Positions 25,231 to 36,032 of a stretch of DNA of 64,000 nt are shown here, piece by piece. Location of the stretch: contig CM061109.1 in NCBI GenBank assembly GCA_030770545.1, positions 2,294,001 through 2,358,000 on the forward strand, read 5' to 3'. The position numbers and the translations under genes were made by a program. The notes beneath the pieces were generated by a model. It saw only the letters and a program-made list of their open reading frames with translations, was not told where the DNA came from and did no database searches. The DNA is from Macropodus opercularis (Eukaryota > Chordata > Actinopteri > Anabantiformes > Osphronemidae). The number at the start of each line of letters is the position of its first letter. Within the stretch, counting starts at the first letter, position 1.

Positions 25231-28200
25231 CTGAGGGGCCATTCTGCTCCAGGTAGGACGGTGGTCTCAGACTAGCTCCGCAACCTATCTCACTGCCCCT
25301 CATCTCCCCAGAGAGGGACAGCTAAGCTAGGGGTTGCCACCGTAGCACCACCCGGGGCATCGCAGGCAGCGCCCAGCTCCAGGTACCGCTCCCACGCTTC
25401 AACGCCAGACACAGTATTTTCTTTGCGACGCAGTAGTTCCGGTGTTCGTGGGATTGGATACCTTGACCAGGTTGATAAGTGTTCACAAACTCCTGTCAAA
25501 GGTGGTTAGTGAGACACTTTAAACCAAAAAAGGATCCATTAAAAGGCTGTTTTTCCTAGTAACAAAACTCTGCTTATAATAAAAATGATAAACAAAGCAA
25601 GAGTCCACAACAGAAACTCCTCAGAAGGCACAGCTCAAACAGACACGGACATGAACAAAGCTGTCGTGAATCAAACAAGGTAATCATTTCTTGACGATGG
25701 AGAGACTTGGTTTCAGCACATGGCTTCTTGACTTTTCATTTCCTGACATGACCAATAATTCTTACACTTGGGGCGATAACTTGAATCAAAACACAAATCT
25801 CCTTAGCCTAGCGACTGCGTCCTGAGCTTGGCCTGAGCATCCTCTTGAGCAAAACATAGTTCTGAACATAATATTCTTGGCAAGGAAAACAAGGGGCTGT
25901 GGGGAGGTGCAAAGTTGGCAGCTTGGCAAGATGTCGGCAGCAGATGAATAATGGCGGGAATGCATAAGCAAGCAGAGTCATTGCAGGCAAGGTAGTAACC
26001 AACACAGACAGGAGAATGTAAGCTGGATGTGAGAACGTAACAAGCTCATTTAAACATATGACGTCGTCTCACTGTCTCGCTGGGTGGGGGGTGGTCCGTC
26101 TGTGTATGTGGTGTATGTCTGGGTGGTCCATCAGGGTGCGCGGCCCTCTTCCTGGGAGGTCTCTTCTGCCCGTGCTTTGCTGTTAGTACTATAGTCATTA
26201 TCCTTTGTGCTGTTATTGATATCAATATCTGCCGCAATTGTCTGCTGGCAGCCGCAGTAATACTCAGGCTTAGGTGGAGTGTAATGAAAAAAGGCAGAGA
26301 CAGGTGAGATGGGAACTGAGATGCAGAAGCAGGTCACGGTTGGTAAGAACGTATGCAGTGGAAATTCGAAACGATGACTGAATTCTGTCAGAGGTGTGGG
26401 TGGTGGCAGGTTGAGGCTTATGAGGAGACGGTAGGAGACATGAAGCTGATGAGAGTTATGAGTAGGGTGAATATGGACGGAACTCAGACTGAAGACCGAG
26501 GGGCAGGAGCAAGTGGGAAACGCGACCGGAAGCAGTTGAAAGAGCTGAGGGTATGAGAACTAAAAGAGAGAGAGAGCAGCACAGAAGAAAACAATTAAGT
26601 CAAGGAAGTGACAAAACAAGGCTTTCAGCCCAGAACATGCTGCTTGTTAAGCTGCTGGACAGGGAACAGTAGTGTGTTTATCCTGGTGAAACGGGTTATC
26701 AAAAAAGGCTGGAAATGTTCCGAAACGTGGAGGCCACAACCATGGGCCAAAGCGTTTGGTCTGCTGTCAAAGTGGTGCGGTTGTGTTGCTGGACAAGGGA
26801 TCTTTTCAAACCCTTCTCTCGTCCATGCATCTTGGCAGTCGGTACAGTTGCTGCTTTGTACTTGTTTATTAACTAAGAAAGGGTGAATTCCATTTGAGTA
26901 TTAAAACTAATACTAGTGTAGACACAACCCACACCTGACTCCACTCTGCTGGATCACCCGCTTCCCTCTGTCACCTGCCTGCTCATTCTTCCTCCACCTG
27001 TTCTACAGATCCCCTTTGTGCTGTTTTTCCGCTTTGCTCTGCAGGTACAAACACACACTCAGCTACACACATGCACGGCCTGTATCAGTCCTCTTAATGT
27101 TGAAAAAATACCTTTCATTTCTCTGGGGAATGTGATGGTTTCTTGATGAACGATATATTCACAATTAATGTAAATGGGAAGTTGCACACAAGTGACACAT
27201 TTCCCATAATAATATATGACTATACCTTATTCTTATTCTGGATTTGTTCGTTTTTCTCTTAGCTGGCTGTTTTCTGGGAGAATCTTTTTGGATGCAATGG
27301 CTAAAGAGAAGTTTAGTTGCTGTAATGTAAAGAAGATTAGGCTGGAAAAAAAGCAGAACAAATCTGTCTTGAAGAAATTGATTTTAAGATCTTTTTGTCA
27401 TCGAAGCAGACATGTCAGTGAGACAGGCAGGGGTGAGCGATGAGACAGAGTTCTTCAGTGGAAGGGCTACGAGAAGGTGTGTGTCACCGACATAGCAATT
27501 ATAAGAAAAGCTGTCTCAGCAAAGATGGGAACACGATTTGTGCTATTTCATGTCAGATTGAACATTTGAATAAAATGTCATGGAAAGAACACAAAAGCAG
27601 GCTGTGCGATCCAGCCATGTAGGCGCCAGTGGTAGGGTGGAGTCACACATCACCTCGTTCATGAAGTAGTTTACTGGTAAATGCTTTTTTACTGTATGGG
27701 ACCTATTTCTGCTCACTGTGAGGTTAAAGGTCAGCGTCAGCTACAAAACAACAAATCCGGAGTCAGTGGAGGGTCAGCGTCGTGCTAACAAACACTTCAA
27801 GGAGGACATTTGAGTTGAAGACGACATATGAAGTATAAATAGCAGCATTAGCTGCCCCTGCAGGGTGATGCTCAGGAGTAGATATCCCACGTAAGGAAGC
27901 ATATTTTCCGTTCCAGTGATATTCTACCACCATGTGCAATAAATAAGTCATAAAGCGAGAAAGTCTATGCTGATGGCAACAAACATAAAATCCCCTGGTG
28001 CCATACAGTCCAGATGCTAATGGATTTACGCTGTCACATGATTCTTCAGTATCACAGAACAGTATGGTTTAGGCTCTCAGCCGGTTACATAAGAAACGTA
28101 CTTTCATGCAGCGTGAGGATTAATGTACTTTTCCGCTGTCAACAGTCAGGTGACAAAATATTTAGAATATGGGTCCCCTGCTGGGTGTGCATATTCCCCT

Positions 28201-29939
28201 GTTGTAAAGTCTGGCAAAGAGAGTTAAACAGAAGATATGCAAATGAAAAAGCTGGCAATCGGCATCTGTTGATACAAGTTTCCTCTTCGCATCTGTTACA
28301 AGCCGCAGGGGGAATCATTTCAGTTGATTACTGTACTGTGTCTGATATCGTCATTAAACCGAATCAAGAGATACAGACAAGAGAAAGCAATAGGGAGCAG
28401 AGGGGAGAAAAAATAATCAGGGAAGGAAATGGAGAAAAATTGCGAAAAATGCAGCAGAGCAATTGAGAGGAAAGATGGAGAACAAGGAGTGTAAGCGTGT
28501 GTGTGGAACCAAGAGGAAGAAAAAAGCCATTTTGAAAAGTTCATTGAGGCAGATTTTTATGATGAGTGGAGCTGTGTTGGTTTTGACAGCAGGGGATCAA
28601 AGGCAGCCATGTGTCATGGGGGCAGACAGCGCCTTTTCAAGGCCCGTCAGCCTGGTAGCATTTTAAGTCATAGTTACTTAGTTTGCTTGGGCAGGCACAG
28701 CGATAAAGGAGAATGGAGGAAAAGACAGTATGGGCACAATGGCATGTGGAGTGAATGGCGCCAGGAGATTTGTCCTGCCACTTTCTGACTGTCAGGAGCT
28801 CTGAGGAGCACCTTGCCAGTCAATTACAGTCTTTCCGTGGATTATTTACAGTAGCTCTTCTTTGTAGTCTGTTTATAAGGTTGAGTGGTGGACATGAACA
28901 GGTCTGTTGTTTTAACCGGACTATTACCAAGATCAAAGTCACTCACTTCACGTTGTGGCCACCCAGGGATGAAGATGTCATGGCAGGAGTGAGGTGAGCT
29001 GTGTTGGGACGTCTGCGTAAGATATGAACTCTTCTCATGTTACTGTAAGAGACTCACATTTATAACTACCGTACACATACACATCAGAAAACTTGGTATA
29101 TTACTGAGAGGATCTAACAGGAATCCAAGGTTAGAGTCTTTTTTTTATTTATTTCATAACAAAACATATTTGTGTCCATGTCTTAAAAAGTCCCAACTAA
29201 GCAAGATGAACTTGTTTCTACATGGATTTTTACCAAAACATAGCAAGAAGTGCTTTTTAGCAGGATTAGTTTAATGTACTGTACAATCCAGAAAACTAGA
29301 TGCAACGCTTTTGTCACTTACTGTATGATATCGTCATGATGAGAGCTTCGCAGCGGACATGTTCCCATTTGTTGATTATACAGTAAATGGATTTATTGCT
29401 TAAACACAACTCATTACCTGCTTTTACCCTTTCAACTACACACAACAAATATGGGCTGTGTGATGAAGTATCTGCATTAAATGCTGCCATAATTTCAGTG
29501 GAGAGACGAGACGAGTCAAGTGTATATAACCACCACATACCAAGCAGTATGTGTTTTTTTACTTTGACCTTTGACCTCTCAACTCTACAGTACTGGAAGA
29601 TCAGCAGATCAAAGAGAACCATTATGTCATTTTGAGAAGATTACATTCAAAAACAAGCAAAGCTCAACTTCCCTCATCCACACAGCATTAAACAACCTCC
29701 TAGTTCAAAGTACATGGAAGGTGGGCCCTCATGAATATTGCTGTGATTTCTGGAATAACAAAACAGGGACCATCACTCGTTTGTCTTTGGTACTAGTGAG
29801 CTGTTCATAAATAACAGCTCATTGAATGAGACTCTACATCTTACAGTTTAAAATGTCTTTACAATGATTACAGGGCCTTACTAACAGAACACTGGAGACT
29901 AGGTGTGCTGTTATTGCCATGCTATTTTATTGTCTAGTG
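25231..29939. other. Non-coding host DNA
   Basis: No gene recognised. 28200-28340 is repeat-free and contains an ATGCAAAT octamer (28237-28244), as in POU-bound enhancers. This is suggestive only. Confidence 0.4.
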
Positions 29940-30575
29940 CCAGGGCGGTTCATGTTTTTATTGAACATTACATGTAAACATTCTCAGAGCAGGGTGGAAA
30001 AAGTATGTGAACCTCTAGGCCGATGACTTCTCCAAGAGCTAATTGGAGCCAGGAGTCAACCAACCTGGAGTCCAGTCAATGTGATGAGGTTGGATGTGTT
30101 GGTTAAAGCTGTCCTGCTCTATAAAAACACACCAGTTTGAGTTTACTGTTCTCAGAAGCATTGATGTGAACCAAGCCTCACACAAAACAGCTTCAGAAGA
30201 CCAACGATCAAGAATTGTTGACCTGCATGAAGCTGGAAAGGGTCACAACAGTATCTGTAAAAGCCTTGATGTCCACGTGTCCACGGTGAGACAGACTGTC
30301 TACAAATGGAGGAAGCTCAGCTGTGTAGCTACTCTCCCTGGACCTGGTCCTGGAAAGATGACTGAGACACAGCACAGAATGAGGGAAGAAGAATCCTAGA
30401 GCGTCAGCTAAGACTTACAGGAATCTCTGACACATGATGACATTTATGTTGACAACTCTACAATAAGTACAACATTAAACCAGAACGGAGAATATGGGAG
30501 GAACCACGGAGGAAGACACTGCTGTCCAAAGACATATTGCAGCATGTTTTGAAGGACGTTCCAGATGTTGACCAG
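29940..30575 (+). pseudogene. Tc1/mariner transposase, N-terminal fragment
   Basis: The upstream flank GTGGAAAAAGTATGTGAACC is typical of a Tc1 terminal region. The frame 30094-30399 contains SEDQRSRIVDLHEAGKGHNS then ICKSLDVHVSTVRQTVYKWR, the first helix-turn-helix of a Tc1 transposase. A GPGPGK stretch follows, at the usual place of the AT-hook-like linker. Downstream in another frame (30455-30550) comes STISTTLNQNGEYGRN, the second helix-turn-helix, then codons resembling the RRKPLLSKK motif. The DDE catalytic domain is missing because the sequence switches at about 30576 into a LINE fragment. It is inactive, with several stops. Confidence 0.75.
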
Positions 30576-30830
30576 AACCATCTCTAACTATACGCTTTGT
30601 CTAAAAGGAACGTTTTAAGCCTAGTTTTAAAACTAGAGAGGGTGTCTGCTTCTCCAACCTGAACTGGAAGCTGGTTCCATAGGAGAGGAGCTTGGTAGCT
30701 GAAGGCTCTGCCTCCCGTTCTACATTTAGAAACTCTAGGAACCACAAGCAGACCAGCGCTCTGAGAACCAAGCGTTCTGAAGGGAGCATAAGGAGCCATG
30801 AGGTTAATGTTATGGTACAACGCTACAGAG
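30576..30830 (-). pseudogene. LINE ORF2 C-terminal fragment
   Basis: On the minus strand 30584-30820 reads PYAPFRTLGSQSAGLLVVPR...GGRAFSYQAPLLWNQLPVQV followed by TLSSFKTRLKTFLLDKAY. This is the conserved C-terminal tail after the RT domain in fish L2/Jockey-type LINEs (AAPxLWNxLP...FKxxLKTxLF). The frame is open over the whole tail, with a stop just after the end. It abuts the Tc1 fragment, so one may have landed in the other. Confidence 0.7.
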
Positions 30831-32846
30831 TTAGTGTTAAAGTGATACCTTTATTATGCTTGTGCTGTTTACCCATATTACAACAGTCTTAAATCTCCTT
30901 TAAGGTTGTAGTTGAGTTGATCTTTGGTGAAACATACTGTATGATCTTACCAATCATCAAGCCAAGTATACAACAATAAATCCTCTCTACATGTGGAGAC
31001 TTAGATTTATGTCTGGATGTTAAGTCGCAGCATCTGGATTTCTTTATTTATTAGAAGAAAGGTCCACTTGCCGTGACTCAACTTCCAGACGACTTCACCT
31101 GGATGAGTAAGGATCCTCACTGACTTTCACAGATTTATCTGCCAGAAACGTAGACTAACCACTTGTTTCACTTTGTTTGACTGTAGTGTATATTCTGTGT
31201 CTTTATCTGTCACACACACATACTCCATCACTACATATGCTGTGTAGAAAATTGCATTTCCTTAAAAGCACTTGGTTGCTGCTGTTTTCAGACAGTTCGG
31301 TGTATACGGTGCCGGCACAGGGTCTCTGCAGCCCAGCAGGGGGGAGGTTGTGAAGGGAGGAAATGAGCAGAAACAACAGGACAGTCACACGACGCATATC
31401 ATCTCGCTCGGTATGAGCAGTGACTCACAGCCCCACCTGAAAGTGTGGCAAGGTGGAGCCCAGCCTGTCAGCAGCCCCGCGGAGATGATGGCGCACAGTG
31501 TCCTACATGAAGTGTCTTATATTGAAAAAGAGCAGCAGCATTAGTTAGACATAGTGGAACTGAGATGCTGGGCTCTGGCAAAAAAAAAAATCCTGCCTGA
31601 ATTAACTCATTTGCATATTCTGTCTGTCTTTATTTTACATTATCATCTGGAACAAACTTTTAAGCTGAATTTAACTTGTAGATGGCAAAGTCAACTGTGA
31701 TGCTGCTTCACAGATTTAAACATGTCCAGTAAGCACACAGACCCAATCCTGTAAAGGTTTGCCGCCAGTAGCTGCTGCCAGTCTAATCAATGTCATGAGC
31801 AACAACTAAGGTCCTTTTAATTAATTAAGTAATTGGTCCACAGTATTATTATTTTTTTTTTTTATGTTAGTCTGGTAAGCAGCTGCTTGTATGGTGCAAA
31901 GTGTGGGTGTGCATTTAAAATGCGTGGCTTCATGTTTCTAAAAAGATATTCATAGTTTGTATGTTTTTTAAACTATTGATACTGTACAGTGCTGCTACTG
32001 TACATGAGAACGTGTATAGGAGCAGGCTTTGCGATTTATTAACATTAGAGTTATAGTGTTTATATTTCAAGACTGAGCTATGTTTGCGTATTGTGTATTT
32101 TTTGAGTTCAGTCGAGGCTTTAAGAGTTTGCATACAGCTGTGAGTGATGGTCAGGCCTTTATCGGTCAGTGTTATTGCGTGATAAACATCACACAGTCAG
32201 CGTTTTGAGGTGGGAAGTGCGAGGATAGTGGCCTTCGGTGCCACTGTATCAATGGGGTAATGGAGAATGAAATGATGTCTGTCCAAGGTCATCACACATG
32301 GAATGAGTGCAGATAAAAGAACCAATCCTGGGAGCAGCCATGTGAAGAGACAAGGCTGAGTCACTCCAATTTATGTTTACCACACTGCAGAGATGCCGAC
32401 TTAAAGACTCTTTAATAAAACAAGAGAAACGCATTAAGCTCAAAATATGATAGTTTGATTAGGACTGTTTGAAAAGATCAGGTTCACAATTCTTCAAAGC
32501 TGTATACATAACAATGTATACGAAAGAGAAGAGAGAAATGTGCATGTGGACGTAAACAGCAAGTCCACAGGAGATTTAATTAGGTTTTCACATTCATTCG
32601 TTTTAACAAGTCATTCATTCATGTACCATTCACAAGTCAACGGTTTTTATCCTTAGGCTGTTGGAGAAAACTCAGAGCATGAACAGAAGCTGCTAAGTCC
32701 ACACAGGAACATCTCGTGACGTAGCCTGGTGATCCTCTAGCTGTGAGGCGGCAGCTCTTTGCATTTGCAACGTCATGATACTGTGATGTTTACCTGAAGC
32801 GCTGGGCAAAGAGCAGAGGAGCAGGTAAAGACAGGGCTGAGCGCTG
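30831..32846. other. Non-coding host DNA
   Basis: No recognised protein or repeat. A T-rich run lies near 31850-31863. The right edge is the pre-insertion site of the gypsy element. Confidence 0.45.
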
Positions 32847-32850
32847 TAGA
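32847..32850. repeat. Target-site duplication TAGA (left)
   Basis: TAGA directly precedes the LTR boundary TGTAAAC, and the same four bases follow the other LTR at 40766-40769. Gypsy integrases usually leave 4-6 bp. Confidence 0.8.
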
Positions 32851-33446
32851 TGTAAACGCCCTGAAAAGAAGGGGATTGATATGACGCACGACACACAACA
32901 ACCTTTCTTCAGCTCACGTGTGTAATGAGTGAATAATACAAACAAATCGATACATACATATATATACACACATATTCTCAGTGACATTACAACAATGTAA
33001 CAATCGGCTATTACAACGGAGAATGTAGCTAGCGCTCACGCACATGCCTGTTAGCATGTCACTGCTAATATAGCTAGCGGTCGATAATTAACATTATCTG
33101 GTAAAAGAGAACGTAACGTGAAAGGCTGGAAACACTCCTCTGAACAAATATGGACTATTAACTAACACATTTATTATTGTGAACGGTTAACAAAGCTTCT
33201 GTACCTGAAAAGAAGGGGATTGATATGACGCACGACACACAACAACCCTTCTTCAGCTCACGTGTGTAATGAGTGAAGAAAGGGGTGCGGTGCGACCTTC
33301 AAAGACCCCCGTAATTTCGACCGCTGTGTTCCCTTCACTGTGGTCCGAACTGATATTGGCACAAACAACCAGAAAATAATTTGCCAACATTGTAAACATA
33401 AAACTAATAAAACTTATCTGTCCACAACATTATTCAATCTATCACA
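32851..33446 (-). repeat. 3' LTR of the minus-strand gypsy element
   Basis: In element orientation it starts TGTGATAG and ends GGCGTTTACA (TG...CA). It contains an internal 74-bp direct duplication (32860-32933 and 33204-33277), each unit with a TGACGCA and a CACGTG box. AATAAA is present on the minus strand at 33175-33170. Same length and, by eye, same sequence as 40170-40765. Confidence 0.92.
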
Positions 33447-33457
33447 TACACCCCATC
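33447..33457 (-). other. Polypurine-like tract of the minus-strand element
   Basis: Read on the minus strand, GATGGGGTGTA lies against the 3' LTR. This is where plus-strand DNA synthesis should start. It is short and interrupted by T, so weaker than the chromovirus tract at 54990-55003. Confidence 0.5.
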
Positions 33458-33797
33458 AAAAATAGATGTTGTCCCCAACATCATAATCCTTAATCTTCCG
33501 ACATTTGTTACAGACTGGAACTCTTTTGTTACATTCAGTTTCCTCTGAGTCGATGAAGCACACTTGTTCACTGTCTGTGAATATGTGACAACTGTCCACA
33601 GTACATATACATATTTCCATTGTGATAGAGTCTTCCCTGTGCAATGTTCTCAACATCAGAACTCAGCTTCACGTTTCGCCTGTGGGTGTGACGTTTTAGT
33701 GTCTATGTAATAAACATAACTTGGCTTTGACACAAGTTCAATATTTGAAACTGTCCAAAGCAGGATCGTTCTGTAAAGTTCCATACAGTCATATTTG
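33458..33797 (-). other. Post-pol region with small open frames
   Basis: Between the pol stop and the 3' LTR there are two small frames. The first (33889-33656, 77 codons) overlaps the pol end in another frame. The second (33656-33456, 66 codons) begins at an ATG sharing its A with the previous TGA stop (TGATG). The second has a CNKRVPVCNKC cluster. Neither resembles a known accessory or envelope protein, so they may be chance frames. Confidence 0.35.
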
Positions 33798-36032
33798 CTA
33801 ATTACAGCATAACTGTCCTGGTTGTACCCAAGCTGGGTGTATTGCACCGTGGGAAAGAGCAGCCAGACTGTAGCAGGACGGTGTTCCAAGTTTGTCGTAT
33901 CTGAGGTTCTTTGGTGGCCTACGAAGTCTCTGGGGTCGCTGAGGCCTCATGTCCATCTCTGTTTCCTGGCTGACATTCGCTGTGGGGAGTGATGCTTCTT
34001 GCTCTTCAGTATCAGTTGGTTTTGTGACCTGAACATTCCTGTGTTCCAACGGATGGTCATCATCCCTTTCGGGCTGGGGCGGTTCCACTGCCGGTGTACT
34101 GAGGTCAGGTGGGATTCTGTCAAGTTCAGTTTCTGGTCTCTCTCTCACTCGTTCCTGAGTAGACTGAGGTGGCATGTCTATGACATAATAATCATCCTCC
34201 TCGTCCTCATCCTCTGAACTTTCTTTGGTTTTGTCAGTCCTGCTTGTTCTTTTTTTTTGTTTGGCAGGCAGGTGCATGTCAGTTTCCAGAGGTAGATGAT
34301 TACACGGTAAGAGGAGGTTTCTGTGTAAAATCCTGGACTTTCCCTTGCCCTGTTCAGGTCTCAGCTCATAGATTGGAGCATCCTTTCCTACTTGTCGAAC
34401 TACAGTGTGAATGGTGTCCTCCCAGTGATTCCTTAGTTTTCCAGATCCTCCTCGAGGAGTCATATTTCGCACCAGCACTCGATCACCTGGGCACAACGCT
34501 GAGCTCCTCACCTTGCCATCATAAATCCTCTTATTTCTTTGGGCAGATTTTTGTGCATTCTCTCGAGCGACAGCATATGCCTCCTGCATTCCTCGTTTCC
34601 ACTGTTCAACGTATTTCTGGTGACTATAGCTTCCCGTTTCAGTGGGTAAGTTGAACATCACATCAACAGGTAGTCTTGGTGAGCGGCCATACAGTAAGTA
34701 AAATGGAGAAAAGCCTGTTACTTCTGTACGAGTGCAGTTATAAGCAAACATGAGCTTATTCAGCGAGTCCTTCCAGTTCAGTTTGTCTCTATCAGTGAGG
34801 GTCTTAAGCATCTGTATTAATGTCCTGTTAAAACGCTCTACCTGCCCATTTCCCTGTGGATGGTAAGGAGTCGTTCTTGATCCAGCTACACTGCAGTACT
34901 TGCTCAACTGTGAAAAGAGCTGGTTTTCGAATTCACCTCCTTGATCGTGGTGTATACGTTCTGGAAATCCAAATTTCAAAGCATAGTCATTAAATATCTT
35001 GTCAGCAGCGGTTTTTCCGGATTTTGACGTTGTAGGGTACGCCTGTGCGAAGCGAGTAAAATGATCTACAATCACCAGTATATATTCATAACCACCCTTG
35101 CACCTATCAAGGTGGAGAAAGTCCACTGACACAAGTTGGAACGGCTGTGTGGTGACAATATTTGTCAAAGGGGCCCTAGTCTCATGGCTGGGCTTCTTCT
35201 GTTTTAGACAAGCACAAGTCATTACATACTGTTCAATTTCACGCTGCATGTATGGCCAAAAGAAACGGTCCCTGATGAGTGATATTGTCCTGTCAGTACC
35301 TTGGTGTCCCATTTGCTCGTGTAGCTCCTTTAATGCAGTTGTCCTGTGTTTGTCAGGCAACACTAGCTGTTTTCTGTGGGCTGTCTTTCTCCACAGGACT
35401 CCATCCTCATCTGTCTCCAGCTTTTCCCATTCACGGAGAAGACAAAGGCTCTGAGCACTCAAGTTTTTCTGTTCTCTACGCAATGGCCTCACTCCTAACA
35501 ATTTACTTTGCAGCACTGGCCCAATATGTATGTCATTTTTCTGATCTTGTTGTAGCTGTGCTCGTGTTACTGAAACAATGGTAGTGTCCGTAGCATCAAG
35601 CACACCACTGGCAGAGATAGCCATTGACCATAAGGCATTCGACTCCTGCTGTGCCTCTACTGCCTGCGCAGTCGCTCCCACTGCATCATACGACATTTCC
35701 TCCGTGCACTCATTCATTAACTTCTCTACCTCTATTGGCATTCTAGACAGGCTATCAGCATCGATGTTCTCTCTCCCAGGGCGATACTTAATAGTAAAGT
35801 TGAAATCAGCTAATTTAGCCACCCATCTGCTTCCGGTAGCGTTCAACTTAGCTGTGGACAAAACATACGTCAAGGGGTTGTTGTCACTGTAAACTGTGAA
35901 AAAGGGGGCATAGTACAGATAGTCACGGAACCGCTCTGTAACGGCCCATTTGAGAGCGAGGAATTCCAATTTACCTGAATGAAGATGATAGTTTTTTTTC
36001 TGATGCTGACAGTGTCCGAGACCCATATGCAA
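33798..36032 (-). CDS. pol: Gypsy pol part 2: RNase H end and integrase (out of frame with part 1)
   Basis: This frame holds the second half of Pol. It begins within RNase H (LEFLALKWAVTERF with the catalytic Glu, VYSDNNPLTYVL with Asp). Integrase follows: an N-terminal zinc site HEQMGH...CACLKQKKP, then a DDE core with VDFLHLD, HHDQGGEF and QVERFNRTL. After the core comes a basic C-terminal region, an acidic run (SSEDEDEEDD) and a proline-rich tail ending near RRPPKNLRYDKLG. The zinc site has C-x-C rather than the usual C-x2-C. The role is to degrade the RNA template and insert the cDNA into the host chromosome. The frame is open upstream to 36032 but the true join with part 1 is the A run at 35992-35999, where one extra base separates them. 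All visible integrase catalytic residues are present. Confidence 0.9.
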   Translation of the reverse strand: MHMGLGHCQHQKKNYHLHSGKLEFLALKWAVTERFRDYLYYAPFFTVYSDNNPLTYVLSTAKLNATGSRWVAKLADFNFTIKYRPGRENIDADSLSRMPIEVEKLMNECTEEMSYDAVGATAQAVEAQQESNALWSMAISASGVLDATDTTIVSVTRAQLQQDQKNDIHIGPVLQSKLLGVRPLRREQKNLSAQSLCLLREWEKLETDEDGVLWRKTAHRKQLVLPDKHRTTALKELHEQMGHQGTDRTISLIRDRFFWPYMQREIEQYVMTCACLKQKKPSHETRAPLTNIVTTQPFQLVSVDFLHLDRCKGGYEYILVIVDHFTRFAQAYPTTSKSGKTAADKIFNDYALKFGFPERIHHDQGGEFENQLFSQLSKYCSVAGSRTTPYHPQGNGQVERFNRTLIQMLKTLTDRDKLNWKDSLNKLMFAYNCTRTEVTGFSPFYLLYGRSPRLPVDVMFNLPTETGSYSHQKYVEQWKRGMQEAYAVARENAQKSAQRNKRIYDGKVRSSALCPGDRVLVRNMTPRGGSGKLRNHWEDTIHTVVRQVGKDAPIYELRPEQGKGKSRILHRNLLLPCNHLPLETDMHLPAKQKKRTSRTDKTKESSEDEDEEDDYYVIDMPPQSTQERVRERPETELDRIPPDLSTPAVEPPQPERDDDHPLEHRNVQVTKPTDTEEQEASLPTANVSQETEMDMRPQRPQRLRRPPKNLRYDKLGTPSCYSLAALSHGAIHPAWVQPGQLCCN

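Noticed and set aside
28014..28466. 150-codon plus-strand open frame
   Set aside because: No family resemblance and a charged low-complexity end; probably chance.
33458..33797. Envelope gene in the minus-strand gypsy element
   Set aside because: The space after pol is only about 340 bp and shows no signal peptide, glycoprotein or fusion features.
35992..35999. The A8 run as a programmed -1 frameshift site
   Set aside because: The downstream RNase H frame is reached by dropping one base (+1 direction), not by a -1 slip, so an indel is the simpler explanation.
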